This document shows, piece after piece, positions 8,924 to 16,290 of a DNA stretch of 64,000 nucleotides. Origin of the DNA: Streptomyces xinghaiensis S187 (lineage in GTDB: Bacteria; Actinomycetota; Actinomycetes; Streptomycetales; Streptomycetaceae); NCBI RefSeq assembly GCF_000220705.2, contig NZ_CP023202.1, positions 4,154,001 to 4,218,000 of the forward strand. Reading direction: 5' to 3'. Position numbers and translations under genes: made by a program. Each line of letters opens with the position of its first letter. The first letter of the stretch is position 1. A model generated the notes under the pieces. The model did no database searches and was not told where the DNA came from. It saw only the letters and a program-made list of their open reading frames with translations.

Positions 8924-8936
8924 CTAGCAGTGCTAG
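8924..8936. promoter_or_regulatory. Probable TetR operator, copy 2
   Basis: CTAGCAGTGCTAG ends nine bases before the tetR ATG, a position suited to autorepression. A CGCTAG half-site lies between the two palindromes (8899-8904). Confidence 0.75.
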
Positions 8937-8945
8937 GATCGCGTC

Positions 8946-9524
8946 ATGTCGGTACAGGAGCGCAAGGAGCGCGAACGGGCGGACCGCGAACGCCTCATCG
9001 TGGCGACGGCCCGCGAACTCGCCGAGCAGCAGGGCTGGGACGCGGTCACCACGCGCCGGCTCGCCGAACGCATCGAGTACAGCCAGCCCGTCCTCTACAG
9101 CCACTTCCGCGGCAAGCGGGAGATCATCGGCGCCGTCGCCCTCGAAGGCGCCGCCGAGATGGCCGCGGCGCTGAGAGCCGCGACCCGCGCCGCGAATGGC
9201 CCGCGCGCCCGGGTCTCCGCCCTGGCCCGCGCCTATCTCGACTTCGCCGAACGCAACCCGGCGGTCTACGACGCCATGTTCCGGCTCGACGGCGGCCTGG
9301 CGTTCGCCCACGAGGACACCCCGGAGCCGCTGAAGGACGCCTTCGCCGCCCTGCTGGAGAACCTCGACGAGGTCGCCGGGGACGGCGTCCACCCGGGACT
9401 GTTCACCGAGGTCTTCTGGGCGGCCCTGCACGGGCTGGCCACCCTGACCCGAGCCGGACGGCTGCCGCCGGGGGACGCCGAGCAGAGGGTAGAGCTGCTG
9501 GTGGAACGGCTGGCCATGGTCTGA
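8946..9524 (+). CDS. TetR/AcrR-family repressor
   Basis: 192 residues. The N-terminal HTH (about 14-60) reads RERLIVATARELAEQQGWDAVTTRRLAERI and SQPVLYSHFRGKREII, split around the recognition helix; this is canonical TetR. The C-terminal ligand domain (AYLDFAERNPAVYDAMF, then FTEVFWAALHGLATLTRAGR) resembles the TetR_C_33/WHG type. The gene is divergent from the DUF1772 membrane protein, with two palindromes between them, so it probably regulates itself and that gene. The ligand is unknown. Confidence 0.93.
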   Translation: MSVQERKERERADRERLIVATARELAEQQGWDAVTTRRLAERIEYSQPVLYSHFRGKREIIGAVALEGAAEMAAALRAATRAANGPRARVSALARAYLDFAERNPAVYDAMFRLDGGLAFAHEDTPEPLKDAFAALLENLDEVAGDGVHPGLFTEVFWAALHGLATLTRAGRLPPGDAEQRVELLVERLAMV

Positions 9525-9684
9525 CCCGCCGTCCCCGCCGTCCCCGCCGTCCCCGCCGTCCCTGCCGGCACTCGGCCCGGGCCGGGGCCCTCGGGCCCCG
9601 CCACCGCCGGCCCGGGGCACCGCTTCCGGTCACCCGCGCCCACCCGGCAGGCCTTGCGACGGCCAGCCGGTGAGGGGACCCGCC

Positions 9685-10320
9685 TCACCACCCGCAGTCG
9701 AGGTCGGCCATGCCCCCGTGGAGCACCGGATCGGTGCTTGTACCGCTGACCCGCAGAAGACCGCCGTCCCGGCCCCAGTCCAACTCGTAGGTGCCTGCGC
9801 CGACGGGCCGGTGACCATCGTCGACCATCCAGGATCCCGACTCGCCCAGAGCCAGGCCGGTGCGCCCCACCGCGTACGCCTCGCCATTGCCGATGAGGAA
9901 GAAGGACGTCTCCCGCACCACGGCCGTGCAGCCCTCCGGCCCCGCGGGGCGCAGCACGTGGTATTCCGCGCCCGAGATCAGATCGTCCACCGTTCCCCAC
10001 GTCGTGCCGAGCACCGCCGTGACGATCAGCAGGCTGCTCCCCAGCCGTGTCCAGGAGGCCGCGTCCCGGGCCGCCTCCCGCGAAGACCTCGACGAAGACG
10101 AACTCGCCCGGCGCGCCGCCTGGGTGAGGGCAGACCGGAGAACGAGGGAGATCACCACGAGCACCGCGCTGACGCCCCAGCCGGGGACCACCCGCCCCTG
10201 CACGACCAGCAGGAGGCTGCTCCAACTCGCCGCGGCGGCGAGGGCCGGAACCCCGATGCCGACTGCGGTGGAAGCGGCGGGCGGCAACCTCACGGTGCGC
10301 TGCAAACGTTCCTCGGCCAC
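9685..10320 (-). CDS. Hypothetical membrane protein
   Basis: 211 residues, family not recognised. Three hydrophobic stretches occur: about 18-42 (VGIGVPALAAAASWSSLLLVV), about 47-62 and about 92-112 (RLGSSLLIVTAVLGTTWGTV). A serine/arginine-rich cytoplasmic loop (RRASSSSSRSSREAARD) separates the second and third. The C-terminal half looks extracytoplasmic and has two cysteines, ending LHGGMADLDCGW. GTG 10320 is the only plausible start; its ribosome site is weak. Base composition is ordinary for the chromosome. Confidence 0.6.
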   Translation of the reverse strand: MAEERLQRTVRLPPAASTAVGIGVPALAAAASWSSLLLVVQGRVVPGWGVSAVLVVISLVLRSALTQAARRASSSSSRSSREAARDAASWTRLGSSLLIVTAVLGTTWGTVDDLISGAEYHVLRPAGPEGCTAVVRETSFFLIGNGEAYAVGRTGLALGESGSWMVDDGHRPVGAGTYELDWGRDGGLLRVSGTSTDPVLHGGMADLDCGW

Positions 10321-10521
10321 GGCGGCTACGACGCTTTCGAACGCCCCGGCAGTTGCGGTGAGAAACGGAAGCCGGGCGAGATCCGCGTCCCCGTCACGCG
10401 CCGCTCAAGCATCCATCCACTGTGGGGGGTCCAACGGCGGACCATGTGGGAGCGCGGAAGGCTGCCCTTCTCCCGTGAGCGTCCCGGGGGAGCGGCATCC
10501 CTCCGAGGTCCACCCTCCGTG

Positions 10522-10569
10522 ACTAACAAGAATGTCACCAACTTTGGTGTTGGTATCTCCGGTGTTAGT
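10522..10569. repeat. Nested inverted repeats
   Basis: Outer arms ACTAACA (10522-10528) and TGTTAGT (10563-10569) enclose an inner palindrome CACCAACTTTGGTG (10536-10549). It could be an operator or the footprint of a lost element; nothing else supports a function. Confidence 0.4.
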
Positions 10570-10816
10570 GAGGCTGGAGAGGCTGCGACACGTCTTCGTG
10601 GGCAGGCGGCACGAGCTCGACCTGCTGCCTGGGTGACAGAGTGTGGAAGCCGGTCGTCTGGATGTCGGCGTAGTGGCAGAAGCGGCCGTTGGAAGTTCAA
10701 CGAAAGTCGAGCACGCCCGACCCTTCCTCGTCGCTCCACTCGCGGACGGTCGCAGTAACCCTGGCCGGAACTCTACGGGCTCCGTCTCTGACGGCAGACG
10801 TCGACGCTTGCTGAGA

Positions 10817-10834
10817 CTTAAGGAAAACCTTAAG
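10817..10834. promoter_or_regulatory. Perfect inverted repeat, likely toxin-antitoxin autoregulatory operator
   Basis: CTTAAGG-AAAA-CCTTAAG has perfect 7-bp arms, extended by GAG/CTC with one unpaired base. It lies 28 bp before the toxin start. TA operons commonly carry such an operator for the antitoxin HTH. Confidence 0.6.
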
Positions 10835-10862
10835 CTCGGTCTTGGTGTCGAAGGGAGTCGTC

Positions 10863-11222
10863 TTGAGCTGGGCGATCAAGGTCACTGGTGAGTACGCCGA
10901 GTGGTTCAGGCTTCTGATCAAGGAAGATCTGAGTTCGGCCTCCCAGGTCGCGCAGGCTGTGGCTGCCTTGCGCGAGGCTGGGCCGACCTTGGGACGCCCC
11001 CTTGTAGACCGGCTGAAGGGCTCAGGGCTACATCACCTGAAGGAGCTGAGGCCGGGATCGGGCGGGCGCACTGAAATCCGGATCATCTTCGCCTTCGATC
11101 CGACTCGCTCAGCCCTGCTGCTGCTGGGCGGTGACAAGGCCGGAAACTGGGATCGCTGGTACCGCGACAACATTCCGCTGGCCGAGCGGCTCTACCACGA
11201 CTACGTCGGCGACGAGGACTGA
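10863..11222 (+). CDS. RelE/HigB-type toxin of a type II toxin-antitoxin system
   Basis: 119 residues. The pattern LKGSGLHHLKELRPG, then TEIRIIFAFDPTRSALLLLGGDKAGNW, then WYRDNIPLAERLYHDY fits the phage-Gp49/HigB branch of RelE/ParE-fold ribonuclease toxins, which cleave mRNA on the ribosome. Start TTG 10863 is chosen because AAGGGAG lies six bases upstream; in-frame TTG 10842 and GTG 10845 lack a good site. The gene is first in a two-gene operon, 10 bp before an XRE antitoxin, the usual HigBA order. It lies just left of the tRNA-derived repeat, so outside the island. Confidence 0.88.
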   Translation: MSWAIKVTGEYAEWFRLLIKEDLSSASQVAQAVAALREAGPTLGRPLVDRLKGSGLHHLKELRPGSGGRTEIRIIFAFDPTRSALLLLGGDKAGNWDRWYRDNIPLAERLYHDYVGDED

Positions 11223-11232
11223 AGGAGTGGCC

Positions 11233-11583
11233 ATGCCCAAGAAAGCCGCGCAGGACTGGGAAGCCCTGGAGCAGGAGCTGTACGAGGCCGGTGTGGAGCC
11301 CGCCGAGGTGGAGGCAGGGTCTCGCCGGCTTCTCGCCGAAGCACGTGGCCACCAGCTCGCCGAGGCACGCAAGCAGTCGGGGTTGACCCAGCGGGATGTG
11401 GCGACCCGAATGGGAGTCAGCGTCGCCCGGATTTCCCAGATCGAACACGGTGAGGGCGCCACCCTGGACGTCATCACCCGCTACGTGGAGGCACTCGGTG
11501 GGAGGCTGGATCTGGTCGCGGACTTCGGCGACCACACCCTGCGCATGCCGGCCAGCGGCAACCAGGGCAGTGCGGCGGCGTAG
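11233..11583 (+). CDS. XRE-family antitoxin (HigA-like)
   Basis: 116 residues. The helix-turn-helix (about 44-95) reads LAEARKQSGLTQRDVATRMG and VSVARISQIEHGEGATLD, followed by VITRYVEALGGRLDLVADFG, a strong match to XRE antitoxins paired with Gp49/HigB-like toxins. It starts 10 bp after the toxin stop, behind a GAAGGAG ribosome site. The helical N-terminus (WEALEQELYEAGVEPAEVEAG) probably contacts the toxin. It is expected to neutralise the toxin and bind the upstream hairpin operator. Confidence 0.9.
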   Translation: MPKKAAQDWEALEQELYEAGVEPAEVEAGSRRLLAEARGHQLAEARKQSGLTQRDVATRMGVSVARISQIEHGEGATLDVITRYVEALGGRLDLVADFGDHTLRMPASGNQGSAAA

Positions 11584-11711
11584 GTGTCTCCGGCCGGTGG
11601 CTCTGGTGAAGCCATGAGCACGCGGAATCGAAACGGCCGGGTTTCTCTCTGGCTGTCCCCGCTCTGCCCCGTACCAGGCTGGGGGTGAGGAGTCCCGTGC
11701 CTGGACACGCC

Positions 11712-11754
11712 AAAGGGCCGGCCTGGGAGGTAGCCCCTCCTGAGCTGGCCCTTT
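11712..11754. terminator. Stem-loop terminator, probably the original tRNA-Arg terminator
   Basis: Arms AAAGGGCC (11712-11719) and GGCCCTTT (11747-11754) enclose a secondary GGGAGG/CCTCC pairing. It lies immediately 3' of the tRNA-Arg fragment on the minus strand. It could also end the toxin-antitoxin transcript. Confidence 0.65.
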
Positions 11755-11760
11755 TCGCTG

Positions 11761-11802
11761 TGCCCCCGGCAGGATTCGAACCTGCGACACCCGCTTTAGG
11801 AG
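11761..11802 (-). repeat. Duplicated 3' part of tRNA-Arg(CCT): island attachment site, left
   Basis: 42 bp identical to 22296-22337, covering the tRNA from the anticodon loop to the discriminator base. Similarity stops abruptly at 11803, where the 5' tRNA sequence would begin. This is the standard signature of integration into a tRNA 3' end. No CCA follows the discriminator in this copy, unlike the intact gene. Confidence 0.92.
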
Positions 11803-11939
11803 TTCGATCCGAGCCGACTGCGGCGGCTGTTGTCGACTGGTGAGACGGCCGGACAGGAGTGCTGGTGTACGCCCCCGTCCGAAGTCGTTGATGTCAGCCC
11901 TGGATGTCAGAAGCCGTAGCCCTAATTAATTGGGGACGG

Positions 11940-14567
11940 TCATAGCGGTTGCTCACGAGTGTCTACTGGAGGTTGATAGTCGGGTGTGGTTGGCGGGGTT
12001 GCTGCATCTGGTTGCGGTACCACGTCGCGGGCAAGAGCGAGGTTGTTGCGGGCAAGGAGGGTGTGGGGGTGGTCGGGGCCCAGAACCCGCTCGTGGTCGG
12101 CCAGGACCTGCTCACACAGGTCGAGAGCGTCTTGGAGCCGCCCGGACTTGCTGTAGGAGACGGCGAGGTTGTGGCGGGCACGGAGGGTGTCGGGGTGGTC
12201 GGGGCCCAGAACCCGCTCGTGGTCGGCCACGACCCGCTCGTACAGGTCGAGGGCGTCTTGGAGCCGCCCGGCGTTGCTGTAGGAGTTGGCGAGGTTGTTG
12301 CGGGCAAGGAGGGTGTGGGGGTGGTCGGGGCCCAGAACCCGCTCGTGGTCGGCCAGGACCTGCTCACACAGGTCGAGAGCGTCTTGGAGCCGCCCGGCGT
12401 TGCTGTAGGAGTTGGCGAGGTTGTTGCGGGCACGGAGGGTGTCGGGGTGGTCGGGGCCCAGAACCCGCTCGTGGTCGGCCAGGACCTGCTCGTACAGGTC
12501 GAGGGCGTCTTGGAGCCGCCCGGCGTCGCTGTAGGAGACGGCGAGGTTGTTGCAGGCACTGAGGGTGTCGGGGTGGTCGGGGCCCAGAACTCGCTCGCGG
12601 TCGGCCACGACCCGCTGGCGCAGGTCGAGGGCGTCTTGGAGCCGCCCGGCGTTGCTGTAGGAGTTGGCGAGGTTGTTGCGGGCAAGGAGGGTGTGGGGGT
12701 GGTCGGGGCCCAGACCCCGCTCGTGGTCGGCCAGGACCTGCTCACACAGGTCGAGAGCGTCTTGGAGCCGCCCGGACTTGCTGTAGGAGACGGCGAGGTT
12801 GTTGCGGGCAAGGAGGGTGTGGGGGTGGTCGGGGCCCAGAACCCGCTCGTGGTCGGCCAGGACCTGCTCACACAGGTCGAGAGCGTCTTGGAGCCGCCCG
12901 GCGTCGCTGTAGGAGACGGCGAGGTTGTGGCGGGCACGGAGGGTGTCGGGGTGGTCGGGGCCCAGAACCCGCTCGTGGTCGGCCACGACCTGCTCGTACA
13001 GGTCGAGAGCGTCTTGGAGCCGCCCGGACTTGCTGTAGGAGACGGCGAGGTTGTTGCAGGCACTGAGGGTGTCGAGGTGGTCGGAACCGTGGATGCCACT
13101 ACTGAGACGGACGGTCGTCTCGTCGTACTCGATCGCCTGCTGATAAAGGCCCGCTTCGGTAAGGCTGTCGCTCACCGTGTAAATGCACGGGTGGGTTGAG
13201 GGCTGCCACAGGGCCGGGCGGGTGCTCTGGTCGAGGTGGACCGCGTTGGCGCGCAATAGGGCGGCCAGTTCCCGTTCCTCGTGGTCGTGGCGGGGCCACA
13301 GGCGGGTGATCGCGTCGGCGGCGGTCCGGGCTGTGGTGTGCAGTGTGCCGTGCGGGATGGTCTCCCGCACGGCGCGGGCGGTCAGGGCGTGCATGCGCAG
13401 GGGGGCGGTGGCGGTGTCCTGGGTGATCAGGGCGTAGGTACGCAGCAACTCCAGCGCGTTGTGCACCTCTGCTTCGGTGACGGGCGGGTGGTGCTTGCGT
13501 AGCCAGCGGCGTTGTGGCGGGCGGGCGGTGCTCAGGTAGCTGAGGGCTGCGGGTGTGGTCCATGCGGTGGCGGGGTGGCCGAGGGGGTCCATGAGGGATG
13601 CCAGGTGCAGCAGTGGCCGGGCCAGCCGACCGGTGTCAGCTTCCTCGACCGCGTCGAGGGCGAGCAGCAGTGAGGCGGTGACAGGCCGCCCGTAGCCTTC
13701 CGCGTCCGCACTTGCCGGCAGCAGATCGCCCAGCCGGTTGCTGGTGTCGCGCAGCAGAGTCAGGTAGTCCGCCATGGTGAGCCGCTTGTTGATGAGGTAC
13801 GCGGCAGCATGGCCGAGTGCGAGGGGGAGACGACCGAGTTCGACCGCCAGTGCGCCTACCCGGCCGGGGTCGTGCAGGTGAGCATGGCCGGCATCGGTGA
13901 GCCGACGCTGCAGGTAGGCGCGGGCCTCGGCATCCGTGTAGATGCCGAGCCTGATCAGGGCGCGGCCCTCTCCGCTGAGCTGGGCGTCCTCGCGTCGGCT
14001 GGTGGCCAGGACCCAGCCGCGGCCGCCCCCGCTGTCGGGCCACCATTCCCGGACGGATACGGGGTTGGTGATGTCGTCCAACGCCACCAGCCACCGCTGC
14101 TCGGTCGCTGCCAGCCACTGCAGAAACAGTCGCGCCGCCCCGTCTTCGTCGTCCGAGGACGCCCCGGGCAGGCGCAGCCGCTCGGCCGTCTTCGCATAGG
14201 CGCTGATGACCTGGTCGGTGCTCGCGGCACGGACCCACAGCAGCACGTCCAGTCCAGCCCCAGCAGAACGCTCCTGATCCCGAAGCTCCCGCGCCAACGA
14301 TGCCGCAAGCTGGCTCTTGCCCACCCCACCAGGGCCGGACAGTACTACATCACGGCCTCGGTCACGCGCCGCCCTGACCTTCTTCAGCACGTTCGTGCGG
14401 GGCTGGAAAGCTGCGGCAGGGCGCGGCACATCCCCCACCCACACCGGCCATTCAACCAACGGACCTTGCACCGGCGAGGGGTGCACATGCATGTCCCCCG
14501 CCACCTGAGTCACGTCCCCCTGCGTTGTCGCCTGCTGACGTGCACGGCGCTGCCCCGAACCACCCAT
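11940..14567 (-). CDS. NLR-like NB-ARC ATPase with C-terminal TPR repeats
   Basis: 875 residues. After a short N-terminal motif (QGDVTQVAGDMHVH, 16-29) come an NB-ARC STAND ATPase (about 55-330; Walker A GPGGVGKSQ 78-86, Walker B RWLVALDDI with D164/D165), a winged-helix-like region and eight 42-residue TPR units plus a partial ninth (from about 499). Bacterial proteins of this layout are predicted or shown immune sensors that oligomerise on recognition. The upstream membrane protein ends 22 bp before this start and shares the N-terminal motif, so it is the probable effector. ATG 14567 is chosen because the longer ORF runs into that gene; GTG 14570 is an alternative. GGGGAGG lies slightly close to the start. 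Confidence 0.92.
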   Translation of the reverse strand: MGGSGQRRARQQATTQGDVTQVAGDMHVHPSPVQGPLVEWPVWVGDVPRPAAAFQPRTNVLKKVRAARDRGRDVVLSGPGGVGKSQLAASLARELRDQERSAGAGLDVLLWVRAASTDQVISAYAKTAERLRLPGASSDDEDGAARLFLQWLAATEQRWLVALDDITNPVSVREWWPDSGGGRGWVLATSRREDAQLSGEGRALIRLGIYTDAEARAYLQRRLTDAGHAHLHDPGRVGALAVELGRLPLALGHAAAYLINKRLTMADYLTLLRDTSNRLGDLLPASADAEGYGRPVTASLLLALDAVEEADTGRLARPLLHLASLMDPLGHPATAWTTPAALSYLSTARPPQRRWLRKHHPPVTEAEVHNALELLRTYALITQDTATAPLRMHALTARAVRETIPHGTLHTTARTAADAITRLWPRHDHEERELAALLRANAVHLDQSTRPALWQPSTHPCIYTVSDSLTEAGLYQQAIEYDETTVRLSSGIHGSDHLDTLSACNNLAVSYSKSGRLQDALDLYEQVVADHERVLGPDHPDTLRARHNLAVSYSDAGRLQDALDLCEQVLADHERVLGPDHPHTLLARNNLAVSYSKSGRLQDALDLCEQVLADHERGLGPDHPHTLLARNNLANSYSNAGRLQDALDLRQRVVADRERVLGPDHPDTLSACNNLAVSYSDAGRLQDALDLYEQVLADHERVLGPDHPDTLRARNNLANSYSNAGRLQDALDLCEQVLADHERVLGPDHPHTLLARNNLANSYSNAGRLQDALDLYERVVADHERVLGPDHPDTLRARHNLAVSYSKSGRLQDALDLCEQVLADHERVLGPDHPHTLLARNNLALARDVVPQPDAATPPTTPDYQPPVDTREQPL
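12066..13073 (-). repeat. Eight near-identical 126-bp TPR-coding repeats
   Basis: Each unit encodes a 42-residue TPR such as DTLRARNNLANSYSNAGRLQ followed by DALDLCEQVLADHERVLGPDHP. Differences cluster at a few residues: ARH/ACN/ARN, V or N before SYS, SKSG/SDAG/SNAG, and CEQ/YEQ/YER/RQR. The near identity of the DNA points to recent duplication or gene conversion. Confidence 0.92.
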
Positions 14568-14589
14568 CACCCTCCCCGGCTCCCTTGCC

Positions 14590-14955
14590 TCAGGCCCGGT
14601 TCCCGCCGACCTGATCGATGTCCCCCGTGCCGTTGGAACGCGCCTTCTGCCGCACGTCCTCACGCACCGCAGCACCCGGCGAACCGGCACCCGTGCCCGC
14701 ACTCCCGCCCGTCTGGGTGATCCTGCCCCCACCGCGCGCCGACTGCCGCACCCGACGCCCCCCGACCTCACCGGCCTGCGACGCCCACCAGCCCAGCGCG
14801 GCCAGCACCCCTGCCGCCACCAGACCCGCCACAGGGCCGATCACATCCCACGGATCGCCACCCCCCTTCGACAGCACCGCCCACGGCACCGCCACCGCAG
14901 CGAACGCCGCAGCCGAACCCACCACCGCCACAAGCCACCGCAGCGCAGTCTGCAC
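14590..14955 (-). CDS. Small two-helix membrane protein, candidate effector of the NLR
   Basis: 121 residues, no known family recognised. Two transmembrane helices (about 7-28 and 37-57) are followed by a soluble tail containing two copies of one motif: VRQSARGGGRITQTGGS (69-85) and VRQKARSNGTGDIDQVGGN (101-119). A third copy, ARQQATTQGDVTQVAGD, begins the NB-ARC/TPR protein encoded 22 bp downstream. A C-terminal motif in the effector and an N-terminal copy in the partner is the arrangement of known amyloid-motif effector-NLR pairs. A membrane-disrupting effector released by NLR assembly is therefore a reasonable hypothesis. Start 14955 is the only good one. Confidence 0.75.
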   Translation of the reverse strand: MQTALRWLVAVVGSAAAFAAVAVPWAVLSKGGGDPWDVIGPVAGLVAAGVLAALGWWASQAGEVGGRRVRQSARGGGRITQTGGSAGTGAGSPGAAVREDVRQKARSNGTGDIDQVGGNRA

Positions 14956-15280
14956 AACAACCCCCGAGAAGATTCAGGTATCAGCCTCCGGACCAACCAT
15001 GCTGCACCGAGACACCCTCACCCACCGCACGAACCCGCAATCCCCAATCAGCCATCCCGCGGCACCGTGCCACTGCGGACGCGGCTGTCTCGATGAGTCG
15101 GTCATGACCTGTCTTCTTGCCCTGGGCCTTGCCAGGGATCTTGGTGAGCTGGGTATTCGCTGGTCAGTGGCGGTGGGCCCGTGCGCCTAGTGGTCGTCGT
15201 TGGTCGACATGGTCGCTGTCGAGCGCCCTCGGACGGCCCAGAGACGGCCCAGGCAACGATCCGTCGGCTCTTTGGTCGGC
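14956..15280. other. Intergenic region upstream of the effector-NLR operon
   Basis: No credible ORF. It should contain the promoter of the minus-strand effector-NLR operon and the 3' flank of the GIY-YIG-like gene. I see no clear hairpin or operator. Confidence 0.5.
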
Positions 15281-15826
15281 CTACGAGCTGACGGGCAACT
15301 CCTTTGCTCGCTGGCGTGCTTGGGCCCGTATCTCCTTCAGGCGGCTGTGGAACGCGTTGTGGCGGTTCTGGTCGAGGTTCAGTGGTAGGTCGAGCTGAGA
15401 GATGAGCTGTGACTCCAGGTCCCAAGGTTCGCTCCGCTCGATCCAGCAGACTCGCGCGTTGTCCGCCATCCACTGGCTCAGGGTGGCTTCGCCCGCCTTG
15501 CCGAAGGTCATTCGCTTGCCGCTGCCAACGCGGCGCAGCTCAAGGCCGAGCAGGCAGCCGAGGGTGAGCCGCAGGGTCGAGCCGGCCGCGTTGCCCCGGT
15601 AGTGGTAGCGCACCCGCTTGCGCAGGTTCTGCGTGCTGGTCCGGTTCGCCATGTACCGCGGTGCTATCCCGACGTAGAGCAGGCGCCCAGCGCCCAGGTC
15701 CGAGTGGGGCGGCTGCACAAAGTGCCACCCGTAGACCCCTGCCGCCGCCGGGACAGGGCTCGGACGCACCAAGACTTCCTGCGCCGACCACAACCGATGG
15801 GGACTGACGAGAGCGGTCGCTTCCAC
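15281..15826 (-). CDS. GIY-YIG-like nuclease-fold protein
   Basis: 181 residues. The hallmark pair is visible as GVY (30-32) and YVG in GRLLYVGIAP (51-53). A basic helix follows (STQNLRKRVRYHYRGNAAGS, 64-83), then TLGCLLG and CWIERSEPWDLESQLISQLD, whose glutamate could be the metal ligand. GIY-YIG domains cut DNA in homing, repair and restriction. The stand-alone form here carries no obvious extra DNA-binding domain. Start GTG 15826 follows GGAGG. The gene lies in the island beside the NLR pair, on the same strand but 325 bp away, so co-regulation is uncertain. Confidence 0.72.
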   Translation of the reverse strand: MEATALVSPHRLWSAQEVLVRPSPVPAAAGVYGWHFVQPPHSDLGAGRLLYVGIAPRYMANRTSTQNLRKRVRYHYRGNAAGSTLRLTLGCLLGLELRRVGSGKRMTFGKAGEATLSQWMADNARVCWIERSEPWDLESQLISQLDLPLNLDQNRHNAFHSRLKEIRAQARQRAKELPVSS

Positions 15827-16290
15827 GAAGCCTCCAGACGTGCCGCAACTGACCGTCGCAGGCTACTGGTCAGCGCCGACAGGGCATTGGGGGCTGTGCA
15901 GTCGCGTGACATCAGCTTGGGAAGCCTGGCGCCCCTTTGTCGACGGTCTCTGCTGGTCACCGGTCACGCGGCGGTGCTGAGCCCACTGATGGCCTTCTGA
16001 CACGGATATGGCACGCGGGCCATATCCGACATCTGCCTTGTAAGGGCGGAACTGCGGGCCGGCGGAGCCGAGCAGGTCACCACCGGTTCGACGGGGGCCC
16101 AGCTCAGCGGGCTACCTCGACCGCGGCGAGCCGTCGTTCACCGTGACTGACCGCACGTTGTGGCATGCGTGTGGCACGGGACCTCCTCAATGCGACTACG
16201 GAACGGGGTGGCCCCCTATAGGTCGCCTGCCCTGGACGTGCCCGAAGCGGTCGGCTATCGAACCGTCTCTCGAAACTCCCAGCGAGCACG
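15827..16290. other. Non-coding island segment
   Basis: No ORF with convincing codon use. It contains a perfect inverted repeat CGGATATGGC-acgcgg-GCCATATCCG (16003-16028), which could be an operator or a small terminator. The rest holds nothing I recognise. Confidence 0.5.
16003..16028. repeat. Perfect 10-bp inverted repeat
   Basis: Arms CGGATATGGC and GCCATATCCG are separated by six bases. It stands alone in an intergenic region of the island, with no T-tract, so an operator is slightly more likely than a terminator. Confidence 0.5.

Larger units (their letters stand above)
10321..10862. other. Non-coding stretch upstream of the toxin-antitoxin operon
   Basis: No ORF here has convincing codon use or a family match. 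The segment has lower GC than its surroundings and contains a nested inverted repeat (10522-10569) and a hairpin (10817-10834). It presumably holds the toxin-antitoxin promoter. Confidence 0.5.

Noticed and set aside
10326..10739. A 137-residue minus-strand ORF in the gap before the TA operon
   Set aside because: No family resemblance, weak codon bias and a high Arg/Pro/Ser content. The region also carries palindromes typical of non-coding DNA.
11949..13199. A 416-residue plus-strand ORF of repeated GVGVVGAQNPLVVGQDLL units
   Set aside because: It is the antisense of the TPR repeats of the NLR gene. The minus-strand frame has clear TPR motifs and NB-ARC continuity.
14568..14771. N-terminal extension of the NLR gene to 14771
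   Set aside because: The extra 68 residues are R/G-rich and overlap the small membrane protein gene in another frame. ATG 14567 fits better.
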